Source of the DNA: JAQUGA01 sp038210985
Lineage (GTDB): Bacteria > Bacteroidota > Bacteroidia > Bacteroidales > WCHB1-69
NCBI GenBank assembly: GCA_038210985.1
Contig: JBBQWB010000036.1
Location: 1 to 27,836, forward strand
Reading direction: 5' to 3'
DNA length: 27,836 nt
The position numbers were made by a program, and so were the translations under genes. Positions 7,735 through 15,312 of this stretch are shown one piece after another. The notes beneath the pieces were generated by a model. The model had not been told where the DNA came from. It did not search any database and saw only the letters and a program-made list of their open reading frames with translations. Position 1 is the stretch's first letter; each line of letters opens with the position of its first letter.

Positions 7735-9687
7735 ATGATTACCATATCTAATTTATCTGTCCATTTTACCGGCGAAAATCTGTTTGAAAACGTATCATTT
7801 GTTATTGCCGATAACGATAGAATCGGACTAACAGGAAAAAATGGTGCTGGAAAATCCACATTACTGAAAATTTTAGCGGGCGAAATGCAAGCCCAAAGCG
7901 GAAATATTATCGTTTCAACTGGTCATAAAATTGGCTATTTGCCTCAAGAATTAAATCCAAATTCATCTCGAAATGTTTGGGATGAAACAATGCTTGCATT
8001 TAAAGAAGTTATTGTAATTGAACAAGATAGAGATGCAAAAAGAATTGAATTATTTCAAAGAACCGATTTTGAAACCGATAATTATTTAAAACTGATTCAT
8101 TATATTTCGGAACTTGACGAACAGCTGGAAATGATTGGAGCTTCAAATAGGGATGCCGAAACCGAAAAAGTACTTTTAGGATTGGGTTTTGATAAAACCG
8201 ACTTTTATAGATTAATGAGTGAATTTAGCAGCGGATGGCAAATGAGGGTAGAATTGGCGAAAATACTTCTTCGCCGACCCGAAGTAATGTTGCTGGATGA
8301 ACCTACAAATCACTTGGATATTGAATCTATTCAATGGCTGGAAGGGTACATCCGAAATTACACTGGTTCTGTTGTTTTGGTATCTCACGATAGAACATTT
8401 TTAGATACCGTAACTTCTAGAACAGTTGAAATTAGTTTAGGGAAAATATATGATTATAAGTGTAGTTATAGCGAATACGTCCAACGTCGTATCGAGCGAA
8501 TTGAGCAGCAAAACTCCATGCAAACGAATCAGCAACGGCAAATTGAACAGACAAATCAATTTATTGAACGCTTTCGGTATAAAGCTTCCAAAGCAAAGCA
8601 AGTAAAATCAAAATTAAAAATGCTTGAAAAAATGGATATGGTGGAGGTGGATGAAATAGACAATTCATCCATTCATTTTAAATTTCAACCCGCACCTCAT
8701 TCAGGTATTGTGGTAGTTGAATCTAAGCATATTTGCAAGTCGTTTGGCGAGAAAAATATTTTAAACAATATTGACTTTTCGCTTATTCGTGGTGAAAAAG
8801 TTGCGTTTGTTGGTAAAAATGGCGAAGGTAAAACCACTTTTTCGCGAATTATTGTGGGCGAACTTACTTCCACATCTGGAACTGCAAAGCTTGGTCATCA
8901 GGTTTCGTTGGGATATTTTGCTCAAAATCAAGCTCAATTGTTGGATCCAGAAAAAACGGTTTTTGAAACAATTGATGATATTGCAGTTGGGGATATCCGA
9001 ACTCGGATTAGAGCAATTCTTGGAAGTTTTATGTTTCAAGGCGAAGATATTGATAAAAAAGTAAAAGTTCTTTCAGGAGGTGAAAAAACCCGTTTGGCAT
9101 TGGCAAAATTGCTTTTAGCTCCAGTAAACTTGTTGATTTTAGATGAGCCTACAAATCATTTAGACATGGATTCAAAAGATGTTCTAAAAGCAGCTTTGCT
9201 TCAATACGATGGCACTTTGATTATTGTATCGCACGATAGAGATTTTTTGCAAGGATTAACTCAAAAAGTTTATGAATTCAAAAATAAAAAAATAAAAGAA
9301 TTCATTGGAGATGTTTTCGATTTTTTGGAAGCTCGAAAATTGAGTGATTTAAAGGATTTGAATATCAAAAAACTAAGTGCAGAAAAAAACATTGAACAGA
9401 CTCAAAAAGATAATAAAGCCGATTGGGCAAGAAAAAAAGAAGCTGAAAGTAAAATCCGAAAAATTGCAACTCAAGTTTCACGTACCGAAGATGAAATACA
9501 TAAAAACGAACTTAAAATTAAGGAGTTCGATCAAATGTTAGCAAATCCCGAAAGTCATACAGGTGAAATTACTTCAGGTGAATTGTATAAAAAATACGAA
9601 TCGGTAAAGAAAAAAATTGACGAGTTGGTTTATGAATGGGAGATACTTTTGATTGAGAAAGAAACAATGGAAAATGAATTGTTATAG
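7735..9687 (+). CDS. ABC-F family ATP-binding protein
   Basis: A soluble twin-cassette ATPase of 650 aa without membrane segments. Cassette 1 has Walker A GLTGKNGAGKSTLLKIL, signature SSGWQMRVELAK and Walker B MLLDEPTNHLD. A charged linker (P-site tRNA interaction motif region) carries RRIERIEQQNSMQTNQQ and the RFRYKASKAKQVKSKLKML block. Cassette 2 has VGKNGEGKTTFSRI, LSGGEKTRLALAK and LILDEPTNHLD. The C-terminus is a Lys/Glu-rich coiled coil of about 100 residues. ABC-F proteins act on ribosomes, in translation rescue or antibiotic protection; the subtype (Uup/EttA/YbiT or a resistance factor) cannot be fixed by eye. The start at ATG 7735 is preferred over an upstream TTG at 7714 because the latter lies inside the promoter. 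Confidence 0.93.
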   Translation: MITISNLSVHFTGENLFENVSFVIADNDRIGLTGKNGAGKSTLLKILAGEMQAQSGNIIVSTGHKIGYLPQELNPNSSRNVWDETMLAFKEVIVIEQDRDAKRIELFQRTDFETDNYLKLIHYISELDEQLEMIGASNRDAETEKVLLGLGFDKTDFYRLMSEFSSGWQMRVELAKILLRRPEVMLLDEPTNHLDIESIQWLEGYIRNYTGSVVLVSHDRTFLDTVTSRTVEISLGKIYDYKCSYSEYVQRRIERIEQQNSMQTNQQRQIEQTNQFIERFRYKASKAKQVKSKLKMLEKMDMVEVDEIDNSSIHFKFQPAPHSGIVVVESKHICKSFGEKNILNNIDFSLIRGEKVAFVGKNGEGKTTFSRIIVGELTSTSGTAKLGHQVSLGYFAQNQAQLLDPEKTVFETIDDIAVGDIRTRIRAILGSFMFQGEDIDKKVKVLSGGEKTRLALAKLLLAPVNLLILDEPTNHLDMDSKDVLKAALLQYDGTLIIVSHDRDFLQGLTQKVYEFKNKKIKEFIGDVFDFLEARKLSDLKDLNIKKLSAEKNIEQTQKDNKADWARKKEAESKIRKIATQVSRTEDEIHKNELKIKEFDQMLANPESHTGEITSGELYKKYESVKKKIDELVYEWEILLIEKETMENELL

Positions 9688-9740
9688 TCAGAATTTGGCT
9701 TTATAAAATCAATTATTAATTTTTGTTTCTAATTGCCTAA

Positions 9741-9787
9741 GGTTTCGACAGGCTCAACCTCCAGATAAATCCTCACATCCTCACATC
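9741..9787. repeat. Interspersed repeat module between convergent genes
   Basis: 25 bp (9741-9765, beginning GGTTTCGACAGGCTCAACC) are an exact inverted copy of 27607-27631. They are followed by a short spacer and two CCTCACAT units. The hldD stop codon (9786-9788, minus strand) overlaps the last unit, so the repeat appears to supply the end of that gene. Confidence 0.85.
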
Positions 9788-10751
9788 AATAAATAATTTT
9801 CTCTTTTAAAAAGTTTTTTACATAGTGTTCAATGCCTTCTTCAAGTGGGTAAAAATCTTCTAAATAACCAGCGGATCTTAATTTAGTCATATTTGCTTCG
9901 GTAAAGTATTGGTATTTATTGCGGATGTCGATAGGAGTTTCCACAAATTCAATTTTTGGAGTAAGATTTAATGCTTTAAAAGTGCTTAAACCCAAATCTA
10001 AAAAAGTTCTGGCGGTACCTGTTCCCAAATTATAAATGCCAGAATGTTGTTGGTTTTCGACAAACCAAAAAATTACTTCCGCAATATCCATCACATAAAT
10101 AAAGTCGCGAAGTTGTTTGCCGTCTTCATAATCGGGGTGATGTGATTTGAATAATTTTAAATTTCCGTTTTCTCTAATTTGGCGCTCGGCATGAAAAATT
10201 ACAGATGCCATGCGGTTTTTATGGTATTCGTTTGGTCCATATACATTAAAGAATTTGAATCCTGCCCAAAAAGGAGGGCAGTTTGCTTGGCTTAAAACCC
10301 AAATGTCAAAATTATTTTTGGATTCACCGTAAGGGTTTAAAGGCTTAAGTTGAGGAATTATCGAATGGTCGTCGTTAAAACCAAATTCACCCATTCCGTA
10401 AGTAGCAGCCGAAGAGGCATAAATCATTGGAATTTGATATTCGGTACAAAAGTTCCAAATCATTTTGCTAAAATTCACATTCAATTCGTCAAAAATCATT
10501 TTGTTAAATTCCGAAGTGTCAGTTCTGGCTCCAATATGGATAATAAACTCAACTTTTTGTGCATTTTGTTTAGCCCAATTTTCAAATTGTTTTCGTTCAA
10601 CTTTTAAATTGTATTTTTTTGTTTTCCAATTGGTTTTTTTTTCTAATTTGGTAAAATCGTCCACTAATATTAAGTCGTCAATTCCCAAAAGATTTAACTT
10701 TTTTACCATTACACTGCCAATAAATCCAGCAGCACCAGTTATTACTATCAT
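9786..10751 (-). CDS. hldD: ADP-L-glycero-D-manno-heptose 6-epimerase
   Basis: This NAD(P)-dependent extended short-chain dehydrogenase (321 aa) converts ADP-D-glycero-manno-heptose to the L-glycero form, which is used for the LPS core. Visible marks are the Rossmann motif ITGAAGFIGSVMVKKLN at the N-terminus, the catalytic region YASSAATYG and NPYGESKNNFD (Tyr and Lys of the YxxxK triad), and the HldD-specific phrases KFFNVYGPNEYHK, SHHPDYEDGKQLRDFIYV and IYNLGTGTARTFLDL. The gene follows mqnD with a 14-bp gap and is likely the third gene of the mqnB-mqnD-hldD transcript. The stop codon is contributed by an interspersed repeat unit, so the last few residues may be atypical. Confidence 0.93.
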   Translation of the reverse strand: MIVITGAAGFIGSVMVKKLNLLGIDDLILVDDFTKLEKKTNWKTKKYNLKVERKQFENWAKQNAQKVEFIIHIGARTDTSEFNKMIFDELNVNFSKMIWNFCTEYQIPMIYASSAATYGMGEFGFNDDHSIIPQLKPLNPYGESKNNFDIWVLSQANCPPFWAGFKFFNVYGPNEYHKNRMASVIFHAERQIRENGNLKLFKSHHPDYEDGKQLRDFIYVMDIAEVIFWFVENQQHSGIYNLGTGTARTFLDLGLSTFKALNLTPKIEFVETPIDIRNKYQYFTEANMTKLRSAGYLEDFYPLEEGIEHYVKNFLKEKIIY

Positions 10752-10765
10752 TTTTTCGAGTTTGG

Positions 10766-11596
10766 TTAAACAAACAAATTCTGTTCGTCAAAAGTACTAC
10801 TATTTTTGAAATCCGTGTCGGATATAAATTTTAATATTGCCTGTTTTCCTTCTTTTGACAACGAAATTGTTTCTTTATTTACATAAAGATTGATGTGTTT
10901 TTGAGCCACTTCGTCATCCATTGTTTGGGAGTGTTTTTTTACAAAATCCATCGTTTCTTTAGGGTTATTGTATGCATATTTTATGCTTTCTTCAAATGCC
11001 TTGTCCATTTCTTTTAATACATTTTGCGGTAATTTATTTGAAATGGCAATACAGCCTAAGGGAATTGGTAAATTAGTCTCCTGATGCCATTTTTCACCTA
11101 AATCGCAAATTTTTTCCAATCCTTTTTCTGAATATGTAAATCTGTTTTCGTGAATAATTAAGCCAGCTTCTATTCGATTATCTAAGATGGCAACTTCAAT
11201 ATCCGAAAATATCAATTGTTCAATTATAAAATTATCTCCATAATATCTTTTAAATAAACGAAATGCAGTTGTGTGTATGCCTGGAATTCCAATTTTTGTT
11301 TTTGGAGATAAAGAAAGAGATTTGGATTTTGAAATAAACAATGGACCACAGTTATGACCTAATGCTGCTCCTGAATTTAAAATTTTAAAATTTGAACTTA
11401 TTTCTGGAATAATGGAGGTGCTAACTTTTATAATATCTGCTTGATTTAATAGAGCTAAATCGTTTAATTGCTCTATGTCTAAATATTGGACTTCAAATTC
11501 ATAATTAGTAGTTTTTACTTTATTGTGAATTAATCCATACGCTATAAAAGTGTCGTTTGGACAAGGTGATATTGCAATGCGAAGTTTATATTTCAT
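10766..11596 (-). CDS. mqnD: 1,4-dihydroxy-6-naphthoate synthase
   Basis: MqnD cleaves cyclic dehypoxanthine futalosine to 1,4-dihydroxy-6-naphthoate in the futalosine pathway to menaquinone. The protein (276 aa) has the periplasmic-binding-protein-like fold typical of the family. Recognisable blocks are LRIAISPCPNDTFIAYGLIH at the start, IIKVSTSIIPEI, LGHNCGPLFIS, KIGIPGIHTTAFRLFKRYYG and GLIIHENRFTYSEKGLEKI (conserved His). The start overlaps the mqnB stop by 11 bp, so the two are translationally coupled. The gene pair shows that this organism uses the futalosine rather than the MenFDHCEB route, at least for these steps. Confidence 0.94.
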   Translation of the reverse strand: MKYKLRIAISPCPNDTFIAYGLIHNKVKTTNYEFEVQYLDIEQLNDLALLNQADIIKVSTSIIPEISSNFKILNSGAALGHNCGPLFISKSKSLSLSPKTKIGIPGIHTTAFRLFKRYYGDNFIIEQLIFSDIEVAILDNRIEAGLIIHENRFTYSEKGLEKICDLGEKWHQETNLPIPLGCIAISNKLPQNVLKEMDKAFEESIKYAYNNPKETMDFVKKHSQTMDDEVAQKHINLYVNKETISLSKEGKQAILKFISDTDFKNSSTFDEQNLFV

Positions 11597-12233
11597 TAAT
11601 TAGTTGAATTAAAAATTGATTCAAATTAAAAATTGATTTTTCAATTTTCCACTTAGTAATATCTCTGATTTCGACGTAATTGGATATTGAGCGAATTTGG
11701 ATAACGGGGGTATTCATTTGGTTGCAAACAAAAAAAGAAGTAGCTCCTTCCATGCTTTCAAATGCATTTGGGTGGTTTTTGTTAAGGTAATTAACCCAAA
11801 ACAAATCGCCATGTGCGGTGTTGGAAGTAATTCCTTTTCCTTTTTTAGTGCTTCCCAATAATTTAGTGTTTATCGTTTTATTTGGCAAAAAAACTGTATC
11901 TTGAGTAAATGCTTTGTTTTTCGATACATCAAGTTTTTTTAATGGAATAAAATCTGTTTCACTTGTGGCGCCAACATCTATTATTTCATCTTCGGTAATG
12001 TGTATAATTTCTCCAAGTTGATATTGTTTTGAAACGCTTCCGCAAATTCCAGCCTGTATTACAATATCATATTCTGTTGTTTGTAATTTTTGAGTTAAAG
12101 CAAAACAGCAATGTAGTTGTCCAATGCCAGTTTCTAAAAAATCAATCGGGATATTACTCTTGTTGAAGTCCTGAAAGTGTTTAATAGTTTTTGATACCTC
12201 AAAAGTAGTAGCAGAAATTATTAGTATTTTCAT
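11586..12233 (-). CDS. mqnB: Futalosine hydrolase
   Basis: MqnB removes hypoxanthine from futalosine to give dehypoxanthine futalosine in menaquinone synthesis. The 215-aa protein belongs to the MTAN/nucleoside phosphorylase family: MKILIISATTFEVS at the N-terminus, IVIQAGICGSVSKQYQLGEI (ligand-binding strand), and FESMEGATSFFVC (the purine/ribose site with the catalytic Glu), followed by VIQIRSISNYVEIRD. It heads the mqnB-mqnD-hldD transcript. A TATTTTTG -7 element (12244-12251, minus strand) sits just downstream of the terminator of the ArsR-like gene, so promoter and terminator are packed together. Confidence 0.93.
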   Translation of the reverse strand: MKILIISATTFEVSKTIKHFQDFNKSNIPIDFLETGIGQLHCCFALTQKLQTTEYDIVIQAGICGSVSKQYQLGEIIHITEDEIIDVGATSETDFIPLKKLDVSKNKAFTQDTVFLPNKTINTKLLGSTKKGKGITSNTAHGDLFWVNYLNKNHPNAFESMEGATSFFVCNQMNTPVIQIRSISNYVEIRDITKWKIEKSIFNLNQFLIQLINEI

Positions 12234-12243
12234 CTTTTTTCTT

Positions 12244-12251
12244 CAAAAATA
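12244..12251 (-). promoter_or_regulatory. -7 promoter element of the mqnB operon
   Basis: On the minus strand TATTTTTG fits TAnnTTTG and ends 10 bases before the mqnB ATG. Any -33 contact would fall inside the terminator hairpin at 12256-12287. Confidence 0.5.
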
Positions 12252-12255
12252 AATA

Positions 12256-12287
12256 AAAAAGCCTTTTCGTGGGGGAAAAGGCTTTTT
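12256..12287 (-). terminator. Rho-independent terminator of the ArsR-like gene
   Basis: AAAAAGCCTTTTC and GAAAAGGCTTTTT form a 13-bp stem around a G-rich loop, with T-tracts on both sides, 21 bp after the ArsR-like stop. The structure is symmetrical and could work in both directions. Confidence 0.88.
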
Positions 12288-12307
12288 ATTTTTTTTAATT
12301 AGAAGTG

Positions 12308-12601
12308 TTATTCGCCACAACGATTAATACAATCGATAAGTTTGTTTACATTTTCTTGTTTCAAGGTGTAGAAAATCTTTTTGCCATTACGACGAGCAGA
12401 TAGAAGACCTTTGCCTTTTAATATGTTTAAGTGGTGAGAAGCTGCCGCTTGTTCAATAGATAAACGAGTGTAAATTTCAGTAACACTTAAACGAGTGTCT
12501 TCTGCAAGAATACTTAGGATGGCAATTCTAACTGGGTGTGCAATAGCTCTTAATTTACTAGCTGCTACATCTAATTTTTCGAGGTCGATAATTTCTGTCA
12601 T
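12308..12601 (-). CDS. ArsR-family winged-helix transcriptional regulator
   Basis: A small (97 aa) winged-helix regulator. It shows KLRAIAHPVRIAILSILAED, the recognition-helix region RLSIEQAAASHHLNILKGKG and the wing LLSARRNGKKIFYTLK. The C-terminus ends with a Cys pair, CINRCGE, that could bind metal or sense thiol state, but there is no classical ELCVCDL-type metal site in the recognition helix, so the signal is unknown. The ATG at 12601 is preferred over a TTG 42 bp upstream, because the shorter form starts where family members usually do. A TATCTTTG -7 element lies at 12661-12668 on the minus strand. It is a single-gene transcript with a strong terminator. Confidence 0.86.
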   Translation of the reverse strand: MTEIIDLEKLDVAASKLRAIAHPVRIAILSILAEDTRLSVTEIYTRLSIEQAAASHHLNILKGKGLLSARRNGKKIFYTLKQENVNKLIDCINRCGE

Positions 12602-12729
12602 GATTTTTAAATTTAATAGAATTGTTCTAACTTTTGTTTGCAATGTTTAATATATGATTACAAAGATATATAAAAATGATATTCAAAATAAAAAAAATAA
12701 GTTTTATTTTCGTAAAACTGCAATTTAAT

Positions 12730-12778
12730 TTATAAAACACAGAATATCAGATAAATAAATATTGTAATTGTTTTATAA
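12730..12778 (-). terminator. Weak inverted repeat at the end of the GT4 gene
   Basis: TTATAAAACA (12730-12739) and TGTTTTATAA (12769-12778) are perfect 10-bp arms around a 29-base loop. They overlap the GT4 stop codon. The arms are AT-only, so terminator function is doubtful. Confidence 0.3.
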
Positions 12779-13930
12779 GTTAAGGTTTTTTAAGAAAAAA
12801 GTGTATTTATTAACAATAATATCCCAGCTCGAAATTTTTTTATTACAACTGGGCTCTGTTTGATTAACAATAAAATTATCATTATGGTTAAAATGTATGT
12901 AATCAAGGATGTATTTTGTGAAATATTTACAATTGCTGTTTTTTATCATATATCCTATTTTGGTATTTTTAATAATCTCTTTTGTGCCGCTAACTTCTGT
13001 TGTAATTACAAATAAATTACAACTTACAGCTTCTATAATTGCCAATGACATTCCTTCACTTATGGATGGTGCAATTAATAAATCTGATTTGGAATAAATT
13101 TCCGATAGCTCAATCTGAGTTATTTTTCCTAAAAAAATACATTGGGATTCTAAATTATTTTTTTTACTAAAGGCTTCCATGAATTTTCGCTTTGGTCCTT
13201 CGCCAACAATTGTTAGCTCAAATGGAATGTGTTTTTTTAACTCCAAAGCAATTTTCATTAACGTTTTCACCCCTTTTTGTGTTACTAGTCGTCCCACAAA
13301 AAGTAGTTTTGGGATTTCATTTTTTACTTTTTCGCGTGGATAAAAAAGATGATGATTGTATCCGTTTGGTATTTGATGAATTAAATTTGAATGTGCTTTT
13401 CCAATAAAATTAATTGCATTTTTTTCTAACTCAGGACTTAGCGTAATAGCCCCTTTTGAACTTTTTATTATTTTCTTAATTTTCCATTGAGTGATAAAAA
13501 ATAAAGGATATAATGAATAGGGCTTTACCCAAGGAATGTCGTGACCATGCGAAATGCAAATATATGGTAATTGGTATTTTTTGTATAAATAATAAGCCAA
13601 AATTCCACCTGGAACTACAAAGTTTGAAATCACCAAATTGTATTTCTCGGTTTTTAATAACTCTTCGGATTTTTGCTTGGCAAACTTTATCCACGATAAC
13701 ATCTCTATCGGATTTGATTGCCACTCGTATTTTCGTTTTGATTTAACTCTATGAATGTTAATTTCATTCACTACTTCGTGCTCGGCTAAATTTTCAAACC
13801 ATGTGGTTATTAACGTAATCGAAAATTGATTAGGATCAAATCGTTCCAAAACGTTTTTCAACATAATGCCACCACCACCACCAACTGGAGGATATTCGTA
13901 GGACAATACTAATAGTTTAAGCAACGACAT
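12773..13930 (-). CDS. Glycosyltransferase family 4 (GT-B fold)
   Basis: A retaining GT-B glycosyltransferase of 385 aa. The N-terminal acceptor domain opens LLVLSYEYPPVGGGGGIMLK (glycine-rich loop). The C-terminal donor domain begins near KLLFVGRLVTQKGVKTLMK, continues with LTIVGEGPKRKFMEAF, and contains the E-x7-E motif in APSISEGMSLAIIEA. These are the standard marks of GT4 enzymes that use nucleotide-activated sugars. The substrate cannot be read from the sequence; with its partner it most likely builds a surface glycan or lipid-linked sugar. It lies 2 bp downstream of the GT2 gene, on the same strand, and shares its promoter. Confidence 0.9.
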   Translation of the reverse strand: MSLLKLLVLSYEYPPVGGGGGIMLKNVLERFDPNQFSITLITTWFENLAEHEVVNEINIHRVKSKRKYEWQSNPIEMLSWIKFAKQKSEELLKTEKYNLVISNFVVPGGILAYYLYKKYQLPYICISHGHDIPWVKPYSLYPLFFITQWKIKKIIKSSKGAITLSPELEKNAINFIGKAHSNLIHQIPNGYNHHLFYPREKVKNEIPKLLFVGRLVTQKGVKTLMKIALELKKHIPFELTIVGEGPKRKFMEAFSKKNNLESQCIFLGKITQIELSEIYSKSDLLIAPSISEGMSLAIIEAVSCNLFVITTEVSGTKEIIKNTKIGYMIKNSNCKYFTKYILDYIHFNHNDNFIVNQTEPSCNKKISSWDIIVNKYTFFLKNLNL

Positions 13931-13932
13931 TG

Positions 13933-14874
13933 TTAGGAAATGTTTTCTTTTTTACGAACTACATAAGTTGGCATACCTGCATTTCCTTTGTATATTTTGC
14001 CAATATATTCGGATATTATCCAAATAAGAACAAATAAAAATCCAATAAAAATATAGGTTGTAACTGCTAGCCACTCTAATAATTTGTAAAATTGGTCGAA
14101 AACCAAATAGTTAATAAGTAGGTAAAACAAAAAAATGATACCTGTTAGGATTGTAAATATTCCAATAAATAATCCAATCCGAAGTGGAATTAGCGAGAAG
14201 TTTAATATTCCCGCCATGGCAAGTCGCACCATTTTCAAAAAACTAAACCCTGTTTTACCATGTTTTCGGTTTGGACGATCAAAGTCGATAATTGCATACT
14301 CGTATCCCAACCATGCAATCATTCCACGCAAATATCCCGTATGAATGGAGGCTTTGTCTAAGTCGCTAATGATGCAATTGTCTATCAATCTAAATTCGCC
14401 AATATTAGTTGGAATTTTAACTTCCGAAAATTGTTTTAACAATCTATAATATATTGAAGCTGTGAATTTTTTAAAAAATGAATCCTGTCTTTTTACACGT
14501 CGTGCATAAACAATTTTATATCCTTCTTCCCATTTCGATATCATTTGGGGAATTAATTCAATGGGATCTTGTAAGTCGCAGTCCATTGTTATTACTGCTT
14601 GTCCGGATGCAGATGAAATACCTGCAATGAGTGCGGCTTGTTGTCCAAAATTACGGGTAAAATGAATGGCTTTCACCCTTTGGTCATTAGTTGTAAGTTT
14701 AGATATTTCGATATCTGAATTATCGTTGCTTCCATCGTTTACATATATTAATTCAAATTCATAATCCATATGTTCAAATTCATGGATTAGGCTTTGATAA
14801 AAAACTCCAATGTTGCCAAATTCGTTAAAAACCGGAACTACAATAGAAATTAATTTGTTCGGATTTTCTCCCAT
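13933..14874 (-). CDS. Membrane-anchored glycosyltransferase family 2 (DPM1/GtrB-like)
   Basis: A 313-aa GT-A enzyme. The nucleotide-sugar site opens ISIVVPVFNEFGNIGVFYQ, followed by LIYVNDGSNDNSD and the metal-binding DxD-type segment ITMDCDLQDPIELIPQM. The C-terminal third has two predicted membrane helices (about residues 228-300), as in GtrB, ArnC and DPM1 proteins that load a sugar onto a polyprenyl phosphate carrier. It is probably the first gene of a two-gene operon with the GT4 enzyme (2-bp gap), which fits a model in which it makes a lipid-linked sugar. The donor sugar is unknown. Confidence 0.9.
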   Translation of the reverse strand: MGENPNKLISIVVPVFNEFGNIGVFYQSLIHEFEHMDYEFELIYVNDGSNDNSDIEISKLTTNDQRVKAIHFTRNFGQQAALIAGISSASGQAVITMDCDLQDPIELIPQMISKWEEGYKIVYARRVKRQDSFFKKFTASIYYRLLKQFSEVKIPTNIGEFRLIDNCIISDLDKASIHTGYLRGMIAWLGYEYAIIDFDRPNRKHGKTGFSFLKMVRLAMAGILNFSLIPLRIGLFIGIFTILTGIIFLFYLLINYLVFDQFYKLLEWLAVTTYIFIGFLFVLIWIISEYIGKIYKGNAGMPTYVVRKKENIS

Positions 14875-14924
14875 TTTACTATTTGGCTAAATTTGACTTG
14901 AATAAAAACATGATACTTTAGGTG

Positions 14925-14955
14925 CAAAAGTAAGATATTTGTTTTGATTATCAAA
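14925..14955 (-). promoter_or_regulatory. Promoter of the glycosyltransferase operon
   Basis: On the minus strand TTTG (14955-14952), a 19-bp spacer and TACTTTTG (14932-14925) form a full Bacteroidota consensus promoter about 50 bp before the GT2 ATG. It is one of the best promoters in the window. Confidence 0.75.
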
Positions 14956-15023
14956 ATGTTATTCTGTGCGATTATTCATTAATAAAATGTATTTAGCATT
15001 TTTTTAGTTTATTTAAAAAGATG

Positions 15024-15273
15024 ATAATGTATCACTACTTACCGACTAAATTTAAAAGTATCTGATTTGTGTAAATTGTTTCAATCAATTTTCACCTCAG
15101 TCTTAAAGGATGAATTGATTTTCAACAATTTACATCCTTCAGGATTGAGGCAAATAAATTGGTGAAAATCTGTAAAAAACTACCCCATAGATTTATTATT
15201 GTTTTTGCTAAAATGATAATCAATGGAATAAATTGTCATTATTTATTTTTGTCGGTCAGTAATGATAATGTAT
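15024..15273. mobile_element. MITE-like element, copy B, with 9-bp target duplication
   Basis: The element proper is 15033-15264 (232 bp). The ends are more diverged than in copy A: left CACTACTTACCGACTAAA, right TTTTGTCGGTCAGTAATG. The flanks 15024-15032 and 15265-15273 are identical: ATAATGTAT. The interior shares with copy A the hairpin that starts GTAAATTGTTTCAATCA (15071) and ends CAATTTAC (15133). There is no ORF. The right end lies 48 bp before the ATG of the MORN-repeat gene, so the insertion replaced or displaced the upstream regulatory region of that gene. Confidence 0.82.
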
Positions 15274-15312
15274 ATTTTTTTAACTTTATGGCTTGAAATT
15301 AAGAAGTACAAT

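Noticed and set aside
8761..9064. Overlapping frames on both strands within the second ATPase cassette
   Set aside because: Shadow frames of the ABC-F gene; no recognisable protein.
15262..15312. Upstream ATG of the MORN-repeat gene
   Set aside because: It lies in the right end of a transposable element and would bury the signal peptide 17 residues inside.
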